Origin: Mesostigma viride
Taxonomy: Eukaryota > Streptophyta > Mesostigmatophyceae > Mesostigmatales > Mesostigmataceae
Reading direction: 5' to 3'
DNA length: 64,000 bases
NCBI GenBank assembly: GCA_009746045.1
Contig: RPFO01000104.1
Span: 2,200,448-2,264,447 of the forward strand
Position numbers and translations under genes: made by a program. The notes beneath the pieces were generated by a model that saw only the letters and a list, made by a program, of their open reading frames with translations, did not search any database and was not told the origin of the DNA. Each line of letters starts with the position of its first letter. Position 1 is the stretch's first letter. Of this stretch, positions 31,106 to 42,608 are shown piece after piece.

Positions 31106-31282
31106 AAGTAAGTACTTGCGTGTCATGCGCATGGGCATGCCACGGAGTACTATGCTAATCTCACTAGAAAAATAATTACAAAAAAGTTTCAAATATATCG
31201 ATCATCTGCATCATGCCCCAACCATATAATCGTGTAGTACTAAGTAAGTACTTGCGTGTCTTGCGCATGGGCATGCCACGGA
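31106..31282 (-). repeat. LINE-1-type 3' tails, two in tandem
   Basis: Minus-strand matches to the 3' UTR of the LINE at 15685-15817 begin at TAAGTAAGTACTTGCG (31106) and again at 31241. The second continues at 32651-32750, on the far side of the LINE inserted at 31283. Confidence 0.9.
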
Positions 31283-32640
31283 TGGTCATCAAAGCCTTCG
31301 ATTCGGTTTTCTGGCCTGCGCTTTGGGACATCCTCGAGTTGTTCCGGATCCCCCGCCCCCTGATTGCTGTCATCCGCAACCTGTATGAAGGGTCCACCAC
31401 TTCGGTGCGCACTTCTTACGGGACCACGCCCCCATGCCCTTTACAGAAGGGTGTGTGGCAGGGCTGCGTGCTGTCGCCCTACCTGTTCATTATTGTTGTC
31501 GAATACGTAATGATTCAGGCGCGCTTGAGCGATTTGCCCGCATCGTGGGCAGGGAACCAGGAGTGCAGGTTGCTAACAAATTCTGGCATGGCGGTGCGGA
31601 CACGGAGATTCGGCTAGCAGACATCATTTACGCAGACGACACCACCCTCTTCGAGGACACTGAGCACGTGCAGACATGGCTTGACTGCCTGGCTCTCGAG
31701 GCCCGTGCAGTGGGGCTTGAGGTCAGCAAGAAGACAGAGGCCCTGGCGGTAGGGCTCACCAACCCAGCGCCGCCCCTCTATCTCCTAGACGGCTCTCGAG
31801 TCCTGTATCGGGACCGCGTTAAGCTGCTGGGCAGCCTGCTCCCTAGCTGCGAGGTTGATGTGGACCACCGCATCTCCCTCGCCTGGCACGCTTTACGCCA
31901 GTACCGGGCCCTGTGGCGCAAGCCCCTGGGCAAGATCGAGAAACAGGACCTGTTCAAGGTCCTCGTCCTTCCTGTTCTCACGTATGGCGCCGAGACGTGG
32001 ACCCTCACCGCCGACCTGGCCCGCAAGCTGGACGGCGCGGTCACCAGCATGCTGCGTTCCATTTTCAGAGTAGGATATGCTGCTCATGTCCGCAATGAGG
32101 ACCTGTACCAGGGCATGCCCTATATCACCAGCACAATTAAGCAACGCCGCCTGCAGCTAGTAGGGCACCTAGCTCGCACCAACCAGGTAGACACCTCACG
32201 TGGCCCCCCCGCAGGACTGCGACCAGCCCAGCCTGGCCGGCACCTCCTGACGTGGGCTGGGCCCATTGATGTTAGACGCCGCAAGGCCCGCACCTTCAAG
32301 GAACAGCTAGTAGAGGACATGGGGGGCCTAGGCCTCTCCGTGATTTGGAAGAAGATGATGGACAAGGCCAAGTGGGCCCAGGTCATAGAGGACAACGAGC
32401 CCCCCCCAGTGGGGAAGCGCCCGCGTGTGCAATCCCGCGGGAGGCACGCTAGATAGCTCCCCCTAGGGCAGCGTGCGGCTGCCTAGATAGATGTTGTAGT
32501 TAGTAGATAGATGTAGTATGTAGCCAATGTAGATAGATTAGACCGGTAGGAATGTGTGCACCCATCCATCCATCCATCGGGGTTAATGCTCCGTGACTCC
32601 CCAACGGGAGCACGAGTCTAATTAATTAATTAATTAATTA
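31283..32640 (+). mobile_element. LINE 2, 5'-truncated
   Basis: ATGCCACGGA at 31273-31282 and 32641-32650 is the target-site duplication. The insert ends in CTCCC-CAAC-GGGAG (32599-32612) and a TTAA-repeat tail to 32640. It landed in another LINE's 3' UTR. Confidence 0.93.
31284..32456 (+). pseudogene. Non-LTR reverse transcriptase fragment
   Basis: The frame starts inside the palm (VIKAFDSVFWPALWDILELF; first catalytic Asp present) with KGVWQGCVLSPYLFIIVVEY. One frameshift near 31530 moves to the second frame, which holds IIYADDTTLFED (catalytic DD), the thumb (VDHRISLAWHALRQY) and a long C-terminal region: YGAETWTLTADLARKLDGAV, HLARTNQVDTS and a basic tail ending RVQSRGRHAR. After the shift the frame is open for 310 codons, so this copy is young. 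Endonuclease, fingers and ORF1 are missing by truncation. Confidence 0.93.
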
Positions 32641-32745
32641 ATGCCACGGAGTACTGTGCTATATAATCTCATTAGAAAATAGAAAAATAATTACACGAAA
32701 GTTACAAATATATCGTCTGCATCATGCCCCAACACCATATAGTCA

Positions 32746-33035
32746 GATGTAGATTAGATAGGCTTAGCCTTTGCAAGTGGCCCACGCGCATGTGCGCCCA
32801 TAATGCCTGGCCCCCATGGATGCTGCTTTCAGTATTTAGCCGCGCCCAGCCTACAATGGGACCTCCCATGGATGATGCATTAAGAATTTAGCCATGCGAT
32901 GCCTATGCAGGGAGTTACTCTCTGCTGAGATGCCATGTGTACACCAGCTATAGCCTAGCCACATACCCTCCACCCCATATGTCATGCAGGCCTTCTAGGC
33001 CCTCTCCTTAAGCCCCCCCTGGGTGCCTGTGCTTG
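32746..33035 (+). mobile_element. Second retroposon subfamily copy
   Basis: It shares blocks with 2576-2790 (GCCCACGCGCATGTGCGCCC) and continues to CCTGTGCTTG before a TTAA tail shared with the neighbour (33036-33056). It is non-coding. Confidence 0.7.
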
Positions 33036-33215
33036 TTAATTAATTAATTAATTAAAATCATAGCTCCGTTGGGAGCATATGTAACACATAGCCCTGAGAA
33101 AGGGGCATCTATGGGTTTGTAATACAATCAGGGCTACAACCTGCAGGTGGAGGATGTACAACTGTCACCTGCTCTGGGTGCACAAGGTGCACCTGCACCG
33201 CCATGATGGTTCATG
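33036..33215 (-). mobile_element. Retroposon 3'-end copy, tail-to-tail with previous
   Basis: The TTAA tail, CAAC-loop hairpin (GCTCCGTTGGGAGC) and a 3' UTR with CACCTGCTCTGGGTGCACAA form this copy. Its inverted counterpart is 37152-37275. Confidence 0.8.
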
Positions 33216-35140
33216 CCCAGGCTCGGCGCGGCGAATGCTGACTCGGCGCGGCGAATATTTTCCGCGCCAAAAAAATTCCGCGGTACCCTCCGTACCGTGA
33301 AAAGTGGGTGCACGGTGCGCGCACCCCTTGCGGAAGTGGCCATGGCGACTGCTTTTAGACGAAACGTGACAAATCTGGCTCGCGGAAAGCAGAAAAAATG
33401 CTCGATTCTTGGAGAAAATTAGTTAGTGATTCTAATTTATGGTGGGATAGTTGCGATCTATAATGTCGCGGGCTCTTTTTCTTTACCATCGGCAGGGGGG
33501 GTCCGGCCTGAATTTCTGTCGGGATGAATAAAGTATAATGGATGCCTGCAGGTGTGATTGTCGATTGTTGCCAGTTTTGATGGTCCTAATGGAAGCTAGT
33601 TTAATGATGTTTCTAAAGCCGTAAAAATTCCAGCTGCTATCTTTACCTTTCCCGTCATTTTTCGGTAAGATAACATTAGGCCTGCGCGATGCGCGCCCGA
33701 CCTCTCCATGAAAGGGTGGCCTTTCTTGTGCGCCTGGGCACGAGTAAATGCCCGTTATGGTACGTTCTTGTATTAAACGTCCTAAGATAGCGCTTTCCTG
33801 CTTTCTTAGCTCGTTGAGCGTAAGCTTTTTGCCTTCTTTCCGGCCAGATGCAGCCATGAAGTTGCGGGTCCTGGCGCTGCATCGCTGGATTCCTGGATGT
33901 TTTTTAGCAAGTTCGTCTGTGACGTGGCTGGCTTGCTGCAGCGCGTGGCCCACAACCTGTCGGGAAGGTGTAATGCTTTTATTTCCATGCTTCTCTGAAA
34001 TTTCTTTTGCTTTATAGACAGTTGTGTTCGAGGAAATTCACGCGGTCTTCCTAAGCAGCGGCATCATTTTCCCCAGACACTGACGAGCTGGCACCTGTCT
34101 CCTAAAGAAACTGGCTCGTGCTTGTTAGAAAGGAGGCAGTGTGCATTTTGCGGGACACAATGCTTTGGTGGCACATGCGTCAGGTAGGTTGTTCCAATGG
34201 TCTCTTCACCTTTCCCACTGAGTAAATGATAGCCTTTGTCATGCTAACCAGAGCAGCTAGCCACAGGTTGGCTGGATAAAAAGTCAGCTTATTTTCTCTT
34301 TATATACTGCGTGTGTGGTCCTCCACATGTCCGGCTTGTTGGGCATTTTGGAAGAGGGTTTTTAATGTGTTGTTGGGTGGAACAACTTGGTTGTTGGCCA
34401 GCACAAAATAACACATTATTAGCCTGAGATAGGCATGACATATGCTGCTCAGGCGTGTCGTCCTACCAGCCTTGTTGTTAAGGGTAGACTCACAAGGCTG
34501 GCTGTGCCGATGGAGGGGTGGGGCGTATGACGCTCCGGACATCCTCCTCACACCCCGTGATCAAAGTGGGCATGTTTTTGGGTGTCTAGGGTAGCAAAAC
34601 AGATGTCATTTTGGCTCAGCACTAGCTCAATTCTCTTTTAGCGTCTACCCAGGTGGCATCACAGGAAAATCAATAACTTGAGCTACGCTTGTCAGAATGA
34701 GCTCAAACTTTGGGGTTGTGTTTCCCCCCACTCAGTGGAATTTAAAATGTATGGATGACCCAATCTGATGTGTCAATGATTTGATTTTTTTTTTTGGCTC
34801 AAAAAAGTACCCATTTTGCGGGAAAATTAATAACTCAAACAAATGTGACCATTTTGGCCATGTAAATAGCCCAGCTTTTAAAAAAGTGGGGGAACTTTGC
34901 AAAAATGTATGGGCAGGTCATTTGGATAAGTGGTTTGTCTTGGGCAAAATATCCCATAAATAGCGTCTTTTTCTGTTTTTAGCTCGCCACCGGTGCGTGG
35001 TTGGGGGTAGTACCCCCAACAAGTGGTGGCATGAATGTCCAAACATCATATTTATGGTACTCAATCATCACTAGATGGTTCCCGAGTGCCCATTGGAACT
35101 GATATTCATTAAAGTCAGTTTTTCAGGCTTTTGGACGTGC
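33216..35140. other. Unassigned sequence, possibly a mobile element
   Basis: Both edges contain TGCTGACTCG-type sequence in inverted orientation (33236 and 35120), hinting at short TIRs. A 156-codon minus frame (33483-33953) is Lys/Arg-rich with no recognised domain. GTACCGTGAAAAGTGGGTGC near 33294 recurs near 30750 and 14040. Confidence 0.3.
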
Positions 35141-35421
35141 GAGTCAGCACAGGCACCCAGGGGGCCGGGGGCTTGAGGAGAGGGCCTAGAAGGCCTGCAT
35201 GACATATGGGGTATGTGGCTATAGGCTATAGCTGGTGTACACATGGCATCTCAGCAGAGAGTAACTCCCTGCATAGGCATCGCATGGCTAAATTCTTAAT
35301 GCATCATCCATGGGAGGTCCCATTGTAGGCTGGGCGCGGCTAGATACTGAAAGCATCATCCATGGGGGCCATTATGGGCGCACATTATGTGCTTTTTTCC
35401 ATGGGGGACATTATGTGCTTG
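35141..35421 (-). mobile_element. Second retroposon subfamily copy, part 1
   Basis: This is the inverted counterpart of 32770-33010. It is separated from its companion at 37152-37275 by the TIR element at 35426-37147. Confidence 0.7.
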
Positions 35422-35425
35422 TTAA

Positions 35426-37147
35426 CTCGTCGTCTGTCCCACTACCTCTGGAGAGGACTGAGTTTTTCTCAGTCCTCTCCTGAGGACCGAGTTTTGAGGT
35501 TCTGTACAAAATTCGTCCCGGTCAGAATGTTTGACAAAAAAATTCTCTCAAAATTTATTCAAATACTACGTGAAAAGATCTTTCTTGGACATATTTTTGG
35601 GATTTTTTTGGATTTGGTATGAGCGGCTAAATGTACGGTCAAAGTACAGGTGGTAAGGGTACTTTTCCACGTGAAACGCGAGTTCCGGAAATGCACGACC
35701 TAGCCATGGCGGCTCGCGCCCATGCATGCAGTTTACGTTTGCGGACGAGTTAGCTGTCCAAACTCAGGAAATAGATTTTATATGTCCTATAAATGATAAA
35801 GCCTAATTTTTAGCTCGCGGGGATGCGATTTACCCGGTGTCGGCCCTGTTCTTGCTGGAAAAAACTGCGATAAGGCAGGTCGACGGAATTGATGACTGCG
35901 CTCGCTTTCCGGCCCAATTTCAATGGCTGATGGGTTTCTTTCTACATTTTAACATGTATTGTATTAGAATAAATTGAGTGACAGTATAGATTTGATGATT
36001 TCGACCACTCTGTCACGTCATGGTCTATGTGCCGCAAAGTGCCACTTTTGCGGGCACCGCCTGGGCCAAGGTAACGCCAGCCGTGCCAGGTAAAGCCGGA
36101 TAATCGTTGCCTCTTCGTTTCTTGATGTTCTTACATAAGTTTAAGCTTGCCAGGCGTTGTCAGGTTCAAGTCTTGATGCTCTTTCTTGACCGTTGCCTGC
36201 CCCTCTCTAAACCCCCCTTTTCAGATGATGTTAGCAGGCATTTGCCTTGACCCAGTGTAGTTGTGCAGGGTTTTAGGAGCTGTGCAGGTTTATACACCTT
36301 CATAGATGTTAGTTATTCTTTTGCTACGTTCATACTGCATGATTGTGTGGCCACGGGCTGCGTCAAGGGTGCTTTCAAGCTTATTATACGGGTGAGTGAA
36401 AAGTCTTGGTGACAAACCACTGCCATCATGTGCCAGCAACTATGTTGGCCACATCATGGCAAGGCAAAACAGTTATAGTCATCTCTATTGTTGTTAGAAA
36501 CAATGGAAAGATGCTAACCTACCCATTATATTGGTGGTTGACACTTATAACATAACCCTTTGTTGGTAGGTATCCAAGCCCATTCCCTACGTGAATGCAT
36601 AGGCTCTCACTACATGATAAGGTATGATACAACTGCAGTATGATGATGCAGGTGTGTTGTCCTGTTACGCTTGAAGGGAAATGAGGTGATTGGGATGGTT
36701 GGTGGCCATGGTGGTGTGTAGTATGACCGCACTTACATGCTAGCAAAGTTAGCAAAAGCCCCATTCCTCTCCTGAGGACTAGGAGTTTTTTCATTGTTTC
36801 AGGCAGTGGCAGTGGCCAAATTGAGCCCAGTTTTTTGCCACGTTTCAAGAACTATATTGTTTACATGCCTATATTTTTCTAACGTGCACCATGATTTGAT
36901 TAAATTTTCCCCACTCGCTCTTATCCCGAAAAATGCAAATTCGCCGAGGGTGTCATATGTCCGAGTAATTTCCAGGTGTTTGGGTCAAGTTTTCACTAAC
37001 GCAGTATTTTTTCCAGCAAAATGACATCAAATACACCCTCGATCCACATCAAAACATTTGGGATGGACCCCCCACCTAGTCGCTACACGCGGTTGAAAAA
37101 GGTCAACTCAGTCCTCTTTTGAGGACTGAGTTGGGACAGACGACGAG
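35426..37147. mobile_element. TTAA-flanked TIR element
   Basis: The inverted termini CTCGTCGTCTGTCCCA are each bounded by TTAA (35422-35425 and 37148-37151). Just inside each end is a perfect 10-bp hairpin built from GAGGACTGAG/CTCAGTCCTC (35452-35477; 37107-37130). A TTAA target suggests a piggyBac-like element, but the TIR does not start with the usual CCC. No transposase frame is seen. The interior is AT-rich and single-copy within the window. Confidence 0.7.
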
Positions 37148-37151
37148 TTAA

Positions 37152-37310
37152 GGAGGCATGAACCATCATGGCGGTGCAGGTGCACCTTGTGCACCCAGAG
37201 CAGGTGACAGTTGTACATCCTCCACCTGCAGGTTGTAGCCCTGATTGTATTACAAACCCATAATTAATTAATTAATTAAACTCGTGCTCCCGTTGGGGAG
37301 TCACGGAGCA
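37152..37310 (+). mobile_element. Retroposon 3' end joined tail-to-tail with a LINE 3' end
   Basis: The plus-strand retroposon end (to 37261) and a minus-strand LINE tail (37262-37310, GTGCTCCGTGACTCCCCAAC on the minus strand) share one TTAA array. Confidence 0.8.
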
Positions 37311-37698
37311 CCGAAGTGCTTTTAATCCCTGTGTGTGCACTACAGGAGAAAGGGCAGAGACCCCCAGTCTCCTTCATGCCAAAGGCATGCCACAGCTGCA
37401 ATCGGGCGCGGCTAGCTAAAAGGACAGGCTAACGATCCGGCAAACTGTGGGTGCAATAAGACCCATGTGAGCATATCATAGCAAGGAGCGTGGGCAGGTA
37501 ATCTGAACATAGCCAGGGCGTGGCATGGCTGTACTAGGACTAGGCTAAGGCTATGGCTGGTTGTGTACCGTGCGTTGGCGGCACGTGACTAGGTGTGTTG
37601 GCACAGCTAGGCAACATTCTAGGCATGGCTGCCTTAGCGGCAGTGACGCCAATGGTTACAAGCTAGGGCTATTGCTATTCTAGCCCGCTGGGGGCGTC
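37311..37698. other. Unassigned spacer
   Basis: No gene is recognised. It may be LINE 3' UTR read from the minus strand. Confidence 0.3.
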
Positions 37699-37847
37699 CA
37701 CATCACCTAAAATCGGTCCGTCCGGTTACATGAGATCCTGGGAATTTTGGCGCGAACGCGTCGCGTTGAGGACGACGGGACCAGAAAAATTCCACCTCGC
37801 ATGGCTGTCGACCCTATGTCCGCCGGAATATCAGTCAAAAGTCAATT

Positions 37848-38213
37848 ATGTATGTTAAGTCGCTGCGATGGATGCAAACGACGCGTAAACTCTCCTGCTT
37901 TGCGATGATGCATGGTAGATATTATTCGCGTATGTTCATGCGTCAAAATAATTCGCAAACTGAGACGCTGTTTTTTTGTGTCGGCCAGATCTGGAATTGG
38001 CAGCGAAAATGCATGTTTATTAATTGTGGGGGAAACTTTTTTGTTGGAAGCTCACAATTCCCAAAAGGTCGAATCCGAATGGGCTTCAAGTCTACTTTCA
38101 CGAGCGCTAATCAGTTTTTCGAGAAACGAATCACATTTTCCAGGCTGTCGCATTACCTGCCGGCAGGTCAGATTTTGCTGTTTTCAGTGACGTTTACGAC
38201 CGTCCTTGCTTGA
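37848..38213 (+). CDS. Conserved open frame of the 5-kb TIR element (copy B)
   Basis: The counterpart of 14883-15251, with the same reading frame and only a few replacements (for example IFC to FFC, GGI to GRI). No domain is recognised. Confidence 0.25.
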   Translation: MYVKSLRWMQTTRKLSCFAMMHGRYYSRMFMRQNNSQTETLFFCVGQIWNWQRKCMFINCGGNFFVGSSQFPKGRIRMGFKSTFTSANQFFEKRITFSRLSHYLPAGQILLFSVTFTTVLA

Positions 38214-40636
38214 TGCGTTTCTTCCTTTTTTTCGGCTCACGGCATGGCGGGGCTTGTTCCAACATGCCTGCGGAGGTGTAAGCTGTGTAGCCATGATTTA
38301 AAAGTCACATATTGCTCTCGCGCCACCATCTGTTACTGCTCGACACTGCAAGAAACACTGGTTGCCTGCTCGCAACGCAAGCACAAGCACGACAACGGTG
38401 CCCTAATCCACATCCAGGCGTGTATTTCCGAGAAAAACTTCAGGCTTTTGTCGCGGCATACCTTCGGTGTTCCAAGCCGTTCACCGCTCCCCGAAATAGT
38501 CTTATGACTCGCTTTTATAGCATTGTGGGTTCGCGTCCGCCATCTCCGCCGGGTGCTGACACGAGATGTTCGCGCTGAACCTGGACTGCAAGGTCGCCCG
38601 CTACCGGTTAGCTGTACGTATTTAGCAAGCTCTGGATGATATTGTCATGGTTTTGGTGCAGGAAGGTGCTGTGGGGGGGTCTATCTCACCTCTTTACCTA
38701 GCTTTCCTCCTCCTAGCTTGACAGCTAAGTTTGCATCAGGAAGTCATGCTTGTTGACAAAGCTCGATGGATGTCAACCTTGGGATGTGCTGTGAAGGTGT
38801 TAGCATGCTTGCTTGAAGAATTGAATGCGTATGTGTGCAAGCAATCGACATTTTTATTTAAGGGCAGTAGGTAGCAGCCACGTTCTTATTCAATTGTGTC
38901 AGGACGTCTATGTTGCCTTTACTGCACTCTGTCCTAGAGGAGTTTGATGCCACTGTAGATGACTATGACCAGTGGGGTGGTGAGGATGGGCCGGTGTGCT
39001 GGGGTGAGCCTGAAGGGCATCTTGGATCACGTGACCCTTAGGCAATCATGCCAGGCTGTGCAGTTTATGGCTTGTGATGTATGGATGCAGCGGGTGAAGC
39101 AGGTTGTCGTTGCCGTGGCCTGTGTTAGTGAACTCTATCATCTTTTAACTTACCCAAAGCCCCCCTAGACCTAAACTGCCTCGCCTTCTTTAGGGGTTGC
39201 CTTCTTTGAGGAGTGCCATGTCTTGAAAGGTTTGTTGGGGCCCTGGCCTTTCAGAGTAGGTTGAGGTGGAGAGGGGTGGCACACTGCTAGGTGATGGCAG
39301 GGCCATCAATGTGATGCACCTTACGTTGGGATGGGGACCATGCATTTGTTCTTGTTGCTAGCATGGGCAGGAGAGCGGCTGGGAGTAAGGTGTAAGTGCT
39401 ACTTGTGCCACTGTCCGAAAGGGGAGCTCCATGCGGTGGGCAAACAGCGTTGCAAGCGTACACTTAACACAAATGTGGTCTGATGCACTCAGCTGACCTG
39501 CCATTTCTCTTGATGCACCAAACCACACTAAAGGCTTGATATAGCTGGTAGGAAATGCATGTGCATGCAGTGTCAAAAGCAGAGAGGGACATTGTTAGCA
39601 CATGAGTGTGATTGTAAACAGATGAGTGTGAGCCTCCCCGTGCCATCCCATGCATTTTACACCTATTTTTGGCAATCCCCCATCACGCCGCAGTTATGCA
39701 CCACCTATGCAAGGGGGATGAATAGACAATTCTTGGTGTGTTGAGGGATGGATAAGGATAAATATGAAGAGCCATGCAGTAGGCTAAAAAGGACGGGTGA
39801 TGTCAACAGTGTGTTTGCCCAGATTTTGCTGTCAGGAGGGGCTGAAAGATCAGTGGCCACGACAAACCTAGGTGGATTACATGAGAGATGACACGACCCA
39901 TGAGAGGAGTGGTAGATGAGTTCAACTGAGAAGAGATAGCATTACATGCACAGATTCTTAATGACCTATGGACTGTCCAAGGGTTGGAGTTCACTGCACG
40001 TTCTAAAGACTATGATGAGCATGACGATGATGGCAAGGGGGCGGGGGGGCGCAATTAGGACAGGCACTGATGCAGAATCATGTTGTACAGCAGCTAGGTG
40101 CTGAGCTCAATTGAATGGTAGGCAGCTAGGTGCTGAGCCCAAGCCGCTGCTGTCCTTGATTGCGCTTTGTATTTCCATGTAGCAGAGAGGCACCTGGCAG
40201 ATATATATTTGGATTAGCTGCTATAGACACGCACAGCAAGGGTGCCCAGCAGAGTGGGCCAAGTACTGCAAAGGAGATTGTGTGTGCTGCCGAGCGGGGC
40301 CCTTTAGAAAAGAGACTGGTCAGCCGACAGGCACGACTGGTCAGCCAAGCTCCCCTTCTTGAGGCTTGTAGGCACTATGGTGCTTGTTCCGAATGCCAGT
40401 AAGTACTGTGATTGATGGTGATTTTGTCCCTTGATGATCGCTTTTTGAGTCTGTGTTGGTTAATGTATCCAGCCCCAGTGGCATGTATATGAATCCCATG
40501 ACAGCCATGACGATAATTGAGTGAAGAATGCAAAGTTTTCTAAGACAATGGCACAGAATATGGAGTATTTTGGCAAAAATCGCTCTATTTCTGGTTTCAT
40601 CCGTCACTTTTAGTGGGCCGGCAGTGGTCCTAATAT

Positions 40637-41022
40637 TTGATCAGGCACTCCGCAAAGGTGAAAACCATTTGCGTTCAGTACCGGGCCGCGGAAAACGCGG
40701 AAAAACGCGATCTGCAAATGAATCCGACCGGAATCGAACTGGGGACCTCTCGCACCAATTTTGCTGACTATAGGACGGACGTCTCCGGTTACCATGGCAT
40801 CGCCAACTTACACCTACAGTCATCCGCAAAAGTTCTCCTGTCCGGGGAGTGATGCAAGCCTTTCGGATTTGGTACTAGATAAATCACTCGAGATCTGTGT
40901 GTAGGAGTACTACACACGTGTCTGCACGCGAGACTTGTTCAGTCTCGCACCGTGAGACGGGCTGAACACGGCTGAATCCTTCTTTTTAGTAGAAGGGGGC
41001 GTAGCCGGTACTATCGAAATCA
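40637..41022 (-). mobile_element. 386-bp repeat with 10-bp TSD
   Basis: GTCCTAATAT at 40627-40636 and 41023-41032 brackets the insert; the uninterrupted site is in copy A near 10728. The sequence is the reverse of 629-1008. The long TSD without a tail does not fit a typical tRNA-derived SINE. Confidence 0.88.
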
Positions 41023-41099
41023 GTCCTAATATGAGGGGATTCATAAGTGTTTGCTCAATTTCATAAATTTTACTCAATTTTTCCACATGTGATTAAATC

Positions 41100-42460
41100 C
41101 TTATATTTGTCAATAAAGCAGGGGTCATCCAGCCTTCAGACCATGAAAATAGACCACCCACAAAAATTGGGCTCATTCTGAGCTCAAATGGTGACATGTG
41201 ACAGCATACATGTGCAGTTTTTCGTCATTTTCCCCCTTTTCTTACATGAAACAAATATGAATAGTGAACAAATGAACTCATATCAGGCTGGATTCTTGCA
41301 GGCAGCATCTAGACCATGAAAATAGACCACCCACAAAAATTGGGCTCATTCTGAGCTCAAATGGTGACATTTGACCGCATACATGTGCAGTTTTTCGTCA
41401 TTTTCCCCCTTTTCTTACATGAAACAAATATGAATAGTGAACAAATGAACTCATATCAGGCTGGGTTCTTGCAGGCAGCATCTAGACCATGAAAATAGAC
41501 CACCCACAAAAATTGGGCTCATTCTGAGCTCAAATGGTGACATTTTTGTATAGCTATGCTGATCTTCCCCCCCATGACAGGCTCCCCCTTCGCTGGGCAT
41601 AGCTTGAAGATCATGGGGATGCAAGTGCCCTGGTGCACCTAGAGCAAGGGTCCTTTACATCCCCACCCTTGCAGGAAGTAGCTTAGGATGTATGATAGGC
41701 CATATGCCCCCTCTCAAGGGCTATGTGCTACATATACTCCCAACGGAGTTATGTTACAATTCAATTCAATTCAATGGTGACATGTGACAGCATACATGTG
41801 CAGTTTTTCGTCATTTTCCCCCTTTTCTTACATGAAACAAATATGAACAGTGAACAAATGAACTCATATCAGGCTGGGTTCTTGCAGGCAGCATCTAGAC
41901 CATGAAAATAGACCACCCACAAAAATTGGGCTCATTCTGAGCTCAAATGGTGACATTTGACCGCATACATGTGCAGTTTTTCGTCATTTTCCCCCTTTTC
42001 TTACATGAAACAAATATGAATAGTGAACAAATGAACTCATATCAGGCTGGATTCTTGCAGGCAGCATCTAGACCATGAAAATAGACCACCCACAAAAATT
42101 GGGCTCATTCTGAGCTCAAATGGTGACATGTGACAGCATACATGTGCAGTTTTTCGTCATTTTCCCCCTTTTCTTACATGAAACAAATATGAACAGTGAA
42201 CAAATGAACTCATATCAGGCTGGGTTCTTGCAGGCAGCATCTAGACCATGAAAATAGACCACCCACAAAAATTGGGCTCATTCTGAGCTCAAATGGTGAC
42301 ATGTGACAGCATACATGTGCAGTTTTTCGTCATTTTCTCGGTTATCTTGGTTATGAAACAAATATGAATATTGAACAAATGAACTCAGATCAGGCTGGAA
42401 ACTTGTAAGCAGCATGTAGACCATCAAAATAGACTGTTTACAGCTCAAAAGGTGACAAAT
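41100..42460 (+). repeat. Satellite array, left arm (about 173 bp)
   Basis: CCATGAAAATAGACCACCCA recurs at about 41140, 41313, 41487, 41899, 42073 and 42246, interrupted by a retroposon at 41544-41772. The last unit is diverged. Confidence 0.93.
41544..41772 (+). mobile_element. Short retroposon copy with 11-bp TSD in satellite
   Basis: AATGGTGACAT lies at 41533-41543 and 41773-41783. The 229-bp insert starts TTTTGTATAGC and ends in the CAAC-loop hairpin and CAATT tail. Confidence 0.93.
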
Positions 42461-42608
42461 GAAAGGAAAACAATGCAGTTTGATGCCATTGCCACTGTTC
42501 TCTTGAATAAAACATTTTTGTGCGACCAAATGAAATTCATGGGCATTCATTGACAATCCTCGAGGTTGAATCGTGCAGTCTGAATTTCGTACAACGGTAG
42601 TATGAAGT
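42461..42608. other. Spacer between satellite and 109-bp array
   Basis: Degenerate satellite-like start, otherwise unassigned. Confidence 0.4.
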
